DNA from: Luteimonas sp. MC1572 | Lineage (GTDB): Bacteria; Pseudomonadota; Gammaproteobacteria; Xanthomonadales; Xanthomonadaceae | Direction of reading: 5' to 3' | NCBI RefSeq assembly: GCF_016615815.1 | Contig: NZ_CP067112.1 | Location: 1,860,001-1,924,000, forward strand | Length of the DNA stretch: 64,000 bases | In this document: positions 17,702 through 26,700 of the stretch, in pieces | Position numbering within the stretch: position 1 is the stretch's first letter | Layout: every line of letters starts with the position of its first letter | Made by a program: the position numbers and the translations under genes | The notes under the pieces: generated by a model | The model's database searches: none | What the model was told of the DNA's origin: nothing | What the model saw: only the letters and a program-made list of their open reading frames with translations

Positions 17702-18364
17702 ATGGACGCGTCCGTGCACCACCCTCGCCTGTCGCAGCGCGCATCGCGCCTGCCTTTTCTTGTCGCACCGTTCGCGTTGGCGCTCGTCGGGTGTGGCGCC
17801 GACAGCGGTGCCATTCCTGCGGCGTCGCTCGCCAATGTCAGCGGGCCGGCTCCGGAAAGGGCGCTGCCGGCGCCCGCCGACCTGCCGGACTGCAGTCGCA
17901 TCGCCGCGGCGGCGGGCGCATTCCTCGAAGGGTGGACGCTGGATGGCGAGAGCGGACCCTGGGGCAGCACCGCCGAGCGCAAGCACGGCGTGAGCTGCAC
18001 CTGGCTGTCGCCGCGCGCGCAGTCGAAGAACCCGTTCGAGGCCATCCAGGCCGCCAGCTTCGGCGTCATGGTCACCGCCGACCTCGACACCCAGTCCGAG
18101 TCCGAGGTGCGCTCCATCGGCTGGGCCGTCGACGATCCCGCCGTCCAGGCACTCGGCGGCCACCTGGTCTTCCCGTCCGGCCGCATCAACTTCAGCGGGC
18201 AGCTGTCGGCCGTGGGACCGCAGGTGGTCATCGGCAACGTCTCCGTGGGCCTCGCCCAGATGGGCGCGATGCTGGTCAACGAGATCGAGGAAGGCCAGCC
18301 GATGACGAACCGGCGGGCGGTGGATGTGGCGCTTGCGGTGCAGGAGCTGGTGCGACCTGATTGA
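17702..18364 (+). CDS. Lipoprotein of unknown function
   Basis: 220 residues. The N-terminus has a hydrophobic stretch ending in a lipobox (FALALVGC, Cys about residue 32), so it is predicted to be lipid-anchored. The mature region has Cys in PDCSRI and VSCTWLSP that could form a disulfide; the family is not recognised. A shared theme is a DUF3558-like layout (a Cys-bounded small domain), but I cannot confirm this. The stop is 16 bases from the convergent SnoaL/DUF4440-like gene. Confidence 0.65.
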   Translation: MDASVHHPRLSQRASRLPFLVAPFALALVGCGADSGAIPAASLANVSGPAPERALPAPADLPDCSRIAAAAGAFLEGWTLDGESGPWGSTAERKHGVSCTWLSPRAQSKNPFEAIQAASFGVMVTADLDTQSESEVRSIGWAVDDPAVQALGGHLVFPSGRINFSGQLSAVGPQVVIGNVSVGLAQMGAMLVNEIEEGQPMTNRRAVDVALAVQELVRPD

Positions 18365-18380
18365 GTAAATTCCGAAGTTG

Positions 18381-18854
18381 CTACGGAGTTGCGTCATCCG
18401 CGGCCGGTGCCGGATCGCCGGAAGGGTGGTCCACCACGTACAGCCACTTGCCGTCGACCAGCTTCTGCAGGTCGACATAGCGGCCGGTCTCCACCGAGGC
18501 GGTCTGCGTCGCCTTGTGCACGGCCGTGATCGCGTAGGTGCCCCAAGCGGTACGCGTGTCGCCCGAGGCGGACTCGCCCATCTGGCTCAGGCTGGCGTCC
18601 TTGATCTCGTGCTCGCTGAAGTAGTGCGCAAACCCGTCGCGGATCGCGGGCCGGCCCTGTGCCATCGGTCCGCCCGGGAACCACATGATTCCGTCTTCCA
18701 CATAGCAGGCGGCCACGGCATCGGCATCGCCGACCTTCATGGCCGCGACGAAACACTGGCCGGCGGGCGATGGATCCGCCGCCAGCACGGCGCCGCTGGC
18801 GGTCATCAATCCGCACAGCAGCAGCCCGGTCACGCATCGTGTGTGCATGGACAT
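18381..18854 (-). CDS. Secreted NTF2-like (SgcJ/DUF4440-type) protein
   Basis: 157 residues. A signal peptide covers about 1-25 (SGAVLA cleavage). The mature part has the NTF2-like layout: an N-terminal helix with DADAVAACYVEDGIMWFPGG, GRPAIRDGFAHYF, then strands ending WLYVVDHPSGDP. This cone-shaped fold binds small ligands or catalyses isomerisation in some members; no catalytic set can be assigned. ATG 18854 is followed by a second in-frame ATG at 18848. The gene is divergent from the PLP-enzyme gene. Confidence 0.75.
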   Translation of the reverse strand: MSMHTRCVTGLLLCGLMTASGAVLAADPSPAGQCFVAAMKVGDADAVAACYVEDGIMWFPGGPMAQGRPAIRDGFAHYFSEHEIKDASLSQMGESASGDTRTAWGTYAITAVHKATQTASVETGRYVDLQKLVDGKWLYVVDHPSGDPAPAADDATP

Positions 18855-19027
18855 GAAGTGGTCTCACTTGGGTGGCGGGCACGGCGTGGCCCAGAGAAAG
18901 GCAACGCGCGATCAGGGAACTGCCGGCCATCGCACCCTCGATCCAGCGTGGCGGCGAGGTGGTCATGGCGTTGGTTATGCTTCATGGCAGGCGTAGCTGC
19001 CCGCACGCCCTGCACCGAGGACCACAC

Positions 19028-20185
19028 ATGGATCGACGCCGCTTCCTTGGCGTGAGTGGAGTTGCCGCCGCGTCACCGATGCTGGCCGCACTGGGCGCAC
19101 CCGCCACGGCAAACGCCGCCACGACATTGTTCAAGCGCGTGAACTTCGCGTCCGACGGGCTTGGGCTCAGCCCCGCCGAGTACGCAGCACTGCTGGGCGA
19201 AGTCGTGGCGCAGGACGGCTTCGAGCCCGACTACTACTCGCAGGGCGGCGCCATCCGCCAACTGGAGCGCAAGTTCGCCAAGCTGCTCGGCAAGGACGAC
19301 GCGATCTACCTGCCCACCGGAACGCTGGCCAACCACCTCGCGCTGCGCAAGCTCGCCGGGGATGATCGCCGCGTGCTCGTGCAGGCGGAAAGCCACCTCT
19401 ACAACGACAGCGGCGACTGCGCGCAGACCCTGAGCGGGTTGAACCTCGTGCCCCTGGCCGAAGGCGGCAGCACCCTCCCCGTCGAGGAGGTGGAGCGCTG
19501 GCTGGCACGCTCGAGCAGCGGCCGGGTCGAGACCCGCGTTGGCGTGATCGCGATCGAATCGCCGGTGCGTCGGCGCCATCACGAGATGGCCGACTTCGAT
19601 GCACTCAAGCGCGTCAGCAACCTCGCCCGCGAGCGCGGCATCCGCCTGCACCTGGACGGCGCGCGCATGTTCAACCTGCCACTGCACTCGGGCCAGAGTC
19701 TCCACGCGTACAGCGCGCTGTTCGACACCGTGTACGTCTCGCTGTGGAAGCACTTCAACGCCGCCTCCGGCGCGATCCTCGCAGGGGATGCCGCGTTCAT
19801 CGACGGCCTGTTCCACCAGCGGCGCATGTTCGGCGGCGCCCTGCCGCACGCCTGGCCCGAGGCCGCGGTGGCATTGCGGTTCGTCGACGGCTACCTCGAG
19901 GACTACGCGAAGTCATGGCAGGTGGCTGACCGGTTGATCGCACTGCTGCAGGACGACCGCCGGTTCTCCTTCGAGAAGCTGCCACGCGGTACCAGTCGGT
20001 TCTTCATGACAATGACAGGGGTCGCGCCGGAACTGTTCCGCGAACGGCTCGCAAAGCAGGGTGTTGTGCTGTCGCAAGGCCACCCCGACACCGGCCGGTT
20101 TGCGATGGAGGTGAACGCGTCGCTGTTGCGGGTGTCGGCGGACGCCCTGGCCGGCATGCTGATCAATGCGGCTGTGATCCCATGA
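19028..20185 (+). CDS. Tat-exported PLP-dependent beta-eliminating lyase / threonine aldolase family protein
   Basis: 385 residues. DRRRFLGVSGVAAAS is a twin-arginine signal, unusual for this fold-type I family, whose members are normally cytosolic. PLP-site residues are visible: YLPTGTLANH in the phosphate-binding region, HLDGAR with Asp210 (pairs with the pyridine nitrogen) and VSLWKHFNA with Lys241 as the likely Schiff-base lysine. Export of a PLP enzyme implies that it folds with cofactor before Tat transport. The substrate is unknown; threonine aldolase activity is a family guess. A truncated copy lies 2.4 kb downstream at 22608-23292. Confidence 0.8.
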   Translation: MDRRRFLGVSGVAAASPMLAALGAPATANAATTLFKRVNFASDGLGLSPAEYAALLGEVVAQDGFEPDYYSQGGAIRQLERKFAKLLGKDDAIYLPTGTLANHLALRKLAGDDRRVLVQAESHLYNDSGDCAQTLSGLNLVPLAEGGSTLPVEEVERWLARSSSGRVETRVGVIAIESPVRRRHHEMADFDALKRVSNLARERGIRLHLDGARMFNLPLHSGQSLHAYSALFDTVYVSLWKHFNAASGAILAGDAAFIDGLFHQRRMFGGALPHAWPEAAVALRFVDGYLEDYAKSWQVADRLIALLQDDRRFSFEKLPRGTSRFFMTMTGVAPELFRERLAKQGVVLSQGHPDTGRFAMEVNASLLRVSADALAGMLINAAVIP

Positions 20186-20244
20186 ACGATCTACCGGGCC
20201 ACGCGGGTTGCGCGCCGCAGCCGGGGCACCGCACAATGCGCGCC

Positions 20245-20353
20245 GAAGGGGAGTAGCTCCCAGCGTGCAGGCCGTCATTACGAGCAGCGATGCTCCGGTC
20301 CCACGGCAGCCCACCGGGCTGTGAGCAAGACCTTCGCCGCGATGGCGAAGGTG
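20245..20353 (+). ncRNA. yybP-ykoY manganese riboswitch
   Basis: The leader of the TerC/Alx gene holds the family signatures in order: AAGGGGAGTAGC (20246-20257), CCGTCATTACGAGC (20272-20285), an internal CGGCAGCCCACCGGGCTG segment and GTGAGCAAGACCTT (20321-20334), the conserved 3' side of the first internal loop. The 3' hairpin CCTTCGCC-GCGAT-GGCGAAGG (20331-20351) is perfect. This class binds Mn(II) and controls manganese exporters such as MntP and Alx-type TerC proteins. The gene starts about 75 bases downstream, fitting translational or attenuation control. Confidence 0.85.
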
Positions 20354-20429
20354 CGTCCCCGGATCTCCGAGCAAGGGTTCCGTGCCGCCTGCGTCCGCGG
20401 GCGACCTCTCCCCCTGCCCGGAAATCACG

Positions 20430-21383
20430 ATGGAAACGATAGGCAATGCCTGGTTGTGGGCCGGTTTCTCCGGCCTGGTACTTGTCGCGCTGATGGTCGA
20501 CCTGGTGCTGATGCGCCATGGCGGCGCGCACAAGGTCACGTTCAAGGAAGCGACGTGGTGGAGCCTGGGCTGGGTGGCCCTGGCGATGGCCTTCAATGCC
20601 GCCCTGTGGTGGTACATCGGCCAGACCGCCGGCCCCGACGAGGCCCGGCGCGTGGGCCTCGAGTTCCTCACCGGCTACCTGGTGGAGAAGGCGCTGGCGG
20701 TCGACAACATCTTCGTCTTCCTGATGTTGATGACCTACTTCGCCGTGCCCGAGGTGCAGCGCCAGCGCGTGCTGGTGATCGGCATCCTCGTCGCGATCGT
20801 GCTGCGCGCGATCCTGATCTTCGCCGGCGCCGCGCTGCTGGCCCACTTCCACTGGATGCTCTACGTGTTCGGCGCGTTCCTGCTGCTGACCGGCTTCAAG
20901 ATGTGGTTTGCCGCGGGCAAGGAGCCCGACCTGGAGAACAATCCGCTGCTGCGCTGGCTCACCGCACATGTGCCCTTCGTGCGCCGCTACCACGGCAGCG
21001 CGCTGTGGCTGGGCAGCGGCAGCCGTCGCAAGTTCACCCCGCTGTTCATCGTGCTGGTGATGATCGGCCTCACCGACGTGATCTTCGCGGTGGACTCGAT
21101 CCCGGCGATCTTCGCCATCACCACCGACCCCTTCATCGTGCTGACCTCGAACGTGTTCGCGGTGCTGGGCCTGCGCGCGATGTTCTTCCTGCTGGCCGGC
21201 ATGGCCGAGCGCTTCCACCTGCTGCCCTACGGCCTGGCGGTGGTGCTGGTGTTCATCGGCGCGAAGATGCTGCTGATCGACGTGTACAAGATCCCGGTGC
21301 TGTGGTCGCTGGCCGTCGTGGCCATGATCCTGGCCAGCACCGTGGTGCTGAGCCTGGCGCGCCCGCGAAAGGTTGCGCCGTGA
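20430..21383 (+). CDS. alx: TerC/Alx family membrane protein, likely manganese exporter
   Basis: 317 residues with about nine membrane helices. Family marks are YLVEKALAVDNIFVF (acidic and Asn residues inside the membrane) and the repeat-related IGLTDVIFAVDSIPAIFAIT, both with the conserved Asp residues of TerC proteins. ATG 20430 is preferred over an upstream ATG because the helix starts just after it. The upstream yybP-ykoY riboswitch links it to Mn(II) homeostasis, matching E. coli Alx. The symbol rests on this context and on family similarity. Confidence 0.85.
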   Translation: METIGNAWLWAGFSGLVLVALMVDLVLMRHGGAHKVTFKEATWWSLGWVALAMAFNAALWWYIGQTAGPDEARRVGLEFLTGYLVEKALAVDNIFVFLMLMTYFAVPEVQRQRVLVIGILVAIVLRAILIFAGAALLAHFHWMLYVFGAFLLLTGFKMWFAAGKEPDLENNPLLRWLTAHVPFVRRYHGSALWLGSGSRRKFTPLFIVLVMIGLTDVIFAVDSIPAIFAITTDPFIVLTSNVFAVLGLRAMFFLLAGMAERFHLLPYGLAVVLVFIGAKMLLIDVYKIPVLWSLAVVAMILASTVVLSLARPRKVAP

Positions 21384-21506
21384 TCAACGCCTCGACGTTC
21401 CTGAGCGACCTGCATGCGGATCTGGAGTTGGAGGGCCTGTCGGCAGTACGTTCACCTTGCGACCGACAGCATGGGCCCCACTCATCCACCCCATGAGGTC
21501 GCTGCC

Positions 21507-21917
21507 ATGAAACGCCTCCTGCTCGCCGCCGCGCTCGCCACCGTTGCCGTCTCCGCCGCCGGTACTGCCGAAGCGCGGGACAACCACCGCCATGACCGCT
21601 ACGACCAGAAGGCCGAGCGCGACTACTGGAAGGACCGCCAGAAGGCCGAGAGGCGCGCCCGCAAGGACTACGAGAAAGCCGAGCGCCACTACTGGAAGGC
21701 CGTCCGCGAAGACGAGAAGGCGTACCGCCGCTGGGCGCGCGGCCAGTACATCCCGGTCGAGTACCGGCAGCCGCGCTACTACGTGCATGACTACCGCAGC
21801 TACGGCTGGGACGCGCCGCCGGCCGGCTACACCTACGTGCGCCCGCATCCGCAGGACGACACCTACTACATGATCGAACTCGCCTCCGGGCTCGTCGCGC
21901 GCATCTTGGGCGACTGA
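21507..21917 (+). CDS. RcnB-like periplasmic protein
   Basis: 136 residues. A signal peptide (about 1-24, ending AEA) is followed by a highly charged, Tyr/His/Lys-rich region (HRHDRYDQKAERDYWKDRQ), repeated in type, and a C-terminal module with YVHDYRSYGWDAPPAGYTY and MIELASGLVARIL, the pattern of RcnB family proteins. RcnB of E. coli modulates Ni/Co efflux, but this larger family is mostly uncharacterised. Its position after the Alx gene hints at metal handling; that is inference. Confidence 0.75.
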   Translation: MKRLLLAAALATVAVSAAGTAEARDNHRHDRYDQKAERDYWKDRQKAERRARKDYEKAERHYWKAVREDEKAYRRWARGQYIPVEYRQPRYYVHDYRSYGWDAPPAGYTYVRPHPQDDTYYMIELASGLVARILGD

Positions 21918-21996
21918 GGCGCGATTGTGGCGCGACCGGAGCGAGCAAGCCTCGCTCCGGGCTACCCTGCCGGTTCCGTCCAACGCGCCGCATCCC

Positions 21997-22440
21997 ATGA
22001 CCCGTCGCCTACTCCGCAATGCCGCCACGCTCTCCGTTCTGCTGCTGCTCGCCGCCTGCAGCAGCCCGCCGCCCTACAGCGGCGGGGACGTGGCCGAACT
22101 GCAGCGCATCGAAGTGACGACGGGCGAAGGCATTGCGGCCGCGGCCGGTGACGAGGTCAGCGTGCATTACACCGGCTGGCTCTACGACCAGCACGCGCCG
22201 GACAAGCGTGGCGCGAAGTTCGACAGCTCCCGCGATCGCGGCCAGCCCTTCGCGTTCGAGCTGGGCCGGGGCCGGGTGATCCGGGGCTGGGACGAGGGTG
22301 TGGTGGGCATGCAGGTTGGCGGGACACGCGAACTGCATATCCCCGCGTTCCTCGGCTACGGCGCCGAGGGCGCCGGCAGGACCATCCCGCCCGGCGCATC
22401 GCTGGTGTTCGAGGTGGAGTTGCTGGAGATCAGGAGGTAG
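21997..22440 (+). CDS. FKBP-type peptidyl-prolyl isomerase lipoprotein
   Basis: 147 residues. A lipobox (LLLLAAC) follows a short signal region, so it is predicted to be lipid-anchored in the periplasm. The remaining 120 residues are one FKBP domain: VSVHYTGWLYDQ, KFDSSRDRGQPFAFELG, VIRGWDEGVVGMQVGG and the C-terminal IPPGASLVFEVELLEI. The active-site Tyr, Asp, Phe and Trp positions of FKBP are all present. It catalyses proline isomerisation in folding of periplasmic or outer-membrane proteins. Confidence 0.9.
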   Translation: MTRRLLRNAATLSVLLLLAACSSPPPYSGGDVAELQRIEVTTGEGIAAAAGDEVSVHYTGWLYDQHAPDKRGAKFDSSRDRGQPFAFELGRGRVIRGWDEGVVGMQVGGTRELHIPAFLGYGAEGAGRTIPPGASLVFEVELLEIRR

Positions 22441-22607
22441 CCGGCGCCGTGCAGGCTGGAAATCGGGACAACAGATCCAAAAGTAGTGGGCCCGCAGATC
22501 GGCTGGCGACAACTTGCGCTGCCTTTGCCTGACCCCGGGACGATGATCTCTATGGGCATCTGGGGCGTTGGACTCCAGATCGCTTCGCTACTCAAAATCG
22601 GGGGACG

Positions 22608-23292
22608 TCGCTCAATCAGCGGCCGGGTCGAGACCCACGCCAGAGTGATTGCGGTTGAAACGCCGGTGCGCCGGCGCCATCACGAGATGGCCGACTTCGA
22701 TGAACTCCGCCGCGTCAGCAGCCTCGCCCGCGAGCGCGGCATCCGCCTGCACCTGAACGGCGCGCGGATGTTCAACCTGCCACTCCACTCCGGCCAGAGT
22801 CTCCACGCGTACAGCGCACTGTTCGACACCGTGTACGTCTCGCTGTGGAAGCACTTCAACGCCGCCTCCGGCGCGATCCTCGCCGGTGATGCCGGGTTTA
22901 TCGACCGCCTGTATTACCAGCGGCGCATGTTCGGTGGCGCCCTGCCGCATGCCTGGCCCGAGGCCGCGGTGGCATTGCGGTTCGTCGACGACCACCTGGA
23001 GGACTACGCGAAGCCCTGGCAGGTAGCTGACCGGTTGATTGCATTGCTGCAGGAGGATCGCCGGTTCTCGTTCGAGAAGCTGCCACGCGGCACCAGTCGG
23101 TTCTTCATGACAGCGACTGGGGTCGCGGCGGAGCTGTTTCGCGAACGACTGGCGAAGCAGGACGTTGTGCTGTCGCACGACCATCCGGACACCGGTCGCT
23201 TTGCGATGGAGTTGAACGCGTCGCTGCTGCGGCTATCGGCGGAAACTCTGGCTGGGAAGTTCATCAATGCGGCTCGTGGTCGAGAGGATTGA
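22608..23292 (+). pseudogene. Truncated duplicate of the Tat-exported PLP lyase gene
   Basis: From about 22608 the sequence matches the C-terminal 220 residues of the gene at 19028-20185 with high identity (QSLHAYSALFDTVYVSLWKH is shared exactly). The start, the Tat signal and the phosphate-binding region are missing. The PLP Asp is changed to Asn (HLNGAR against HLDGAR), while the Lys motif SLWKHFNA is kept. Loss of the Asp and of the N-terminal half argue for a dead copy. An in-frame start at 22486 would add unrelated residues. Confidence 0.75.
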
Positions 23293-23745
23293 TCCGGGCG
23301 GATTTCGGTGCGGGACTTCATGGAAGAGTTGCGATGGGCCGGAGTGCAAACCGGCCGCCCCGCCGTCTTTGGCGCGCGCGACCGACAGGCGATTGCAAAC
23401 CAGCTGTACGCGTTGCTGGCTCGACGGGCGCCGGCCCACGTCAACAATTAACGCCCCATCGGCGTCCCCCGCGCCACTATCGTCCCTCCTCTGCCCCAGG
23501 CCATGCGAATCGATGGCTCCGGCCACTGTGGAAACACCCGCTTCAACTGCGAGGCCTACCCGCGCCGCTCCTGCACTGCTACTTCAATCTGTCTCAAGAC
23601 CGCGGCCCGCAGTGGCAAAGCGGTCAATCTTGGCGCGCGCGCCGAGCCCCGGGAAATTGAAGGCCGGCAACATCTGCGCATGTACCCGGTCTGGATTCGC
23701 TACGGCGACCGCAGCTGCCGGATCAGAGGACGAGGCTCCCCCGTC
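23293..23745 (+). other. Debris region between the lyase copy and the defence island
   Basis: About 450 bases between the dead lyase copy and the first island gene. It contains a short plus-strand frame at 23308-23451 (GTG start, 47 residues, reads MEELRWAGVQTGRPAVFGAR near its start), which looks protein-like but matches no family I know, and then the broken GFA gene at 23503. No integrase, transposase or clear direct repeat was found. Confidence 0.4.
23503..23745 (+). pseudogene. Broken GFA family gene fragment
   Basis: The frame from ATG 23503 shares HCGNTRFNCEAY, SICLKTAA and KAVNLGARAE with the intact GFA gene at 13017-13526 (HCGKVRFRCQAY, SICRKTAG, SAVNLGARAD). The segment between HCGNTRF and SICLKT is shifted: the Cys/His zinc motif HCYCSIC is partly readable only in another frame. 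The fragment stops at the end of the island's large ATPase gene and lacks the C-terminal CKHCG motif, so it is non-functional. Confidence 0.7.
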
Positions 23746-26700
23746 TCATCCCGCCAAACTGACCTGATCGCCAATGACCGTCACCAACCCCGTTTGGACC
23801 AGATGTTCCAGCGTTGAGTCAAACTTGTCTTCGTGCATCCCACGCACCTGCCTCACCTCAGCGACCGCATGCGCGCCATTCCTCACGGCTTCTAGAATGA
23901 GCTGATGCGGGTACCCAAGGGTACGGGCCAGAACAACTTGTCCGGGCATTGCCAGCATCGCTGCGTGAAACATTCCGAGATTGAGTTTTCCGTCCATGTC
24001 GGGAGACAGGCCGAGCGTGGAACGAATTGCCTGGACTCTTGAAACATCGGGACCGTTTCCGTGGAGAACCTTGGTCGCCAAATTCGCCGCAGTATCGGCA
24101 GGGAAATCGGTCGGGTACTGCGATGAGAGAAGCACGCCGAGACCGTAAGCGCGACACTCGCGGACGAGCCGCTCCACGTCATCAGAGCGGAGGATCCGAT
24201 GCGCTTCATCAAACACCAATAGTTGGTTAACCGAAGCTGCATGAGGCAAAGAATTCAGGTACCGATGAGCCGAATGCACCAGCAACATTGCAAGCGTATT
24301 CTGGATGTGGTCGGCCTGAATCCCGCTCAAATCAAGGACGTAGCCCTTTCCAAGAAGCTCGCTGAACGCTGTATTTCGATACTTTTCCCGAAAGATCTCC
24401 AGATCGAAAAGGGGATCAAGTCGGTTATAAGCAAGTCTATTAGTTTCACGCAGATGCTCCCCGACCAACGCGAAGTCCGGGAACTGACCCGGTATCTCCC
24501 TGGCCATGCCTGTCGACGCTATCCCCGCCGAGTCAAAGGCAGTCCTAATCGCGTCCTTCAGCGCCGCAGCTTGCTGCTCGCCGAGCCCGTACGTCCTCTG
24601 GAAAGTGGACACGATGCCGGTGAGATGTTGGCTCACGGGGTACGTGAGCTCCCCGGTCCGAGGGTCTGGCTGCGGACAAGGAATTAACGGGTTGTAAGGC
24701 AGTCCTTCGAAGCTCACGTATTGAACATCGAGCCGTGCCGCTTCGAGGAATCCCTTGTCACTCGCAAAGTCGTTCTTGAAGTCCAAGATCAATGCAGGAA
24801 GGCCCTGATTACGACTCTGCAAGAGAACGCTCTTGAGGAGCTGCGTTTTACCCAACCCCGACGACCCGGTGACCATGAAGTTGTGGTTCGAATTTTGCCC
24901 AGCACGCCACGTCACAGGCCGACCCACATCGCTTACGCCCAAGAGGAGCGAGAGCGGGGCCAACTTGTGGTCGGTACTAGCCACGTCCGACTTGCGCTCC
25001 TCTTCCACAGACAAAGACGTGTCTCCTGAACCACTGGAATCAGGCGATGCTGAAGCAACAACCGATGTCACTTCACGGTGGTCGTGATGTGCTGCAGGTC
25101 CAGACACCGCATCAGCTCGAGCGCGCCAAGGCGCCTTTTGAAGAGAAATCAACTGGGCTGCAATGGGTTGGAAATCGCCCGCTTCGTCGGGCCACCGACA
25201 CGGTGCCAGCCTAACCCAGACCCCCTCGTCCAACTCACGCACCCCCGAATCGACAGCGGCAATTTCTGTTGAGACCACAATACAACCGGTGCTCCCCAAC
25301 AGGCCGGTCCGATGCTTGCCCTTTAGAACCGCAGATAGCACCGCGGATATGACATCTGAATTTCTCGAAGCGTCCAACCTAAGTCCGAACTCAAGAAGTT
25401 TCGCTAATGCGACACGTTCGGCAAGCGCATCAGCCTCGCCAGCCGCACGCGAGATGGCTACAAGTCTGGCGAGTGATCGCGCGGCCTGCTCAAGAGCCTT
25501 CTCCGCAAGCCCTTCAGAATATGTCGAACTACTGTACTTACTTTCGATCGAGCAGAAGGCAAGCTCAGCACACCCTTGTGATGTGCGGCAAACGACGCCA
25601 ATCAGATCGCCCCGCCGGTAGTCGGACACGTCCGCCTCAGTACCGCCCTCCAGATCCCCGCCCAGGAGATCCCTAAAGGAGTCAATCGGCAAGACAAACG
25701 CGCAACACTCCTCCTCATCGGCACACGCACCTTGCAAGACTATCTGGGCGACCCTTGCGGCTCCAACCAAGCCTGCAACGCCAAGGGCCCGCGATCGCGA
25801 TTTGAAGGCCTCCGAGCCCAGAGCCAAGCCGATTCTCGCAAGCTCGAGCAGCGCTGCTCCCGCCCGATCCAGATCCTTGAAGACAGCGCTCGTTGACAGA
25901 TGGTGGACCAGAGTGCGGGGGACCTCGCTAAGCACGTAGTAGCTCCGTGCCGACTGCGCAATAGCTAACCGATAGTCCCAGAGCACTCTCGGAGTTCCGG
26001 ACTTGGAGCTTTCGCGAGCCCAATTTAAGAGAACGGCCGGGTCCGCGCCCTCTCCTGGCAGTACTGTCCAAACGGCATCTTTCAGTCCGGCATCAAGAGT
26101 CAGAGTCCTTACAGCAACGGACCGACACGGACCAGATGCTGATTGGGCATCAGCGACAGCGGTAGCAAAGGCCGCGCCCAAATCTTCCGACGTGTCGCAA
26201 TCCGAATTGTAAGACAGCCTCGAGTCGCTTACACCTGAGCCACTAGCATCCAACGTTCGGAGAGGAAGCTGCAGCACGCTGGCTACCCCGTCACCTCTCG
26301 GGGCAAAGAGCCCAACTTCTTGCTCAGACTGAATTGGGAATGCAGCTTTCAATGCTGGGCGTGCGAGAAGCATATCTATCTGGTGATTAGCGAGAAACCC
26401 ATCACCGCCGCGCGGATAAACGCAAACCACAGGCGCCGCCCAATCGGGATAGTCGTCAGCGTCCCCGCCATCGCCGTCGATTACGATGTGGATTCCGCCC
26501 TTCAATGACTGGCCGCTCGAGGTAGCTTTGCCATCAACAGTGAGGAATGCTCGAGCGGCTGAGGCCGCCTCACAACCGGTCGCCTCCCCACTCAGCTTCG
26601 CCACGATCGATCGCTTGGAAGGAAACGCACGAAAATAGTCAGCCAGATAGCCCGTCAGGCCCCTGGCCTCCCCTCCACCGCCACGCAACCCGGTCAAACC

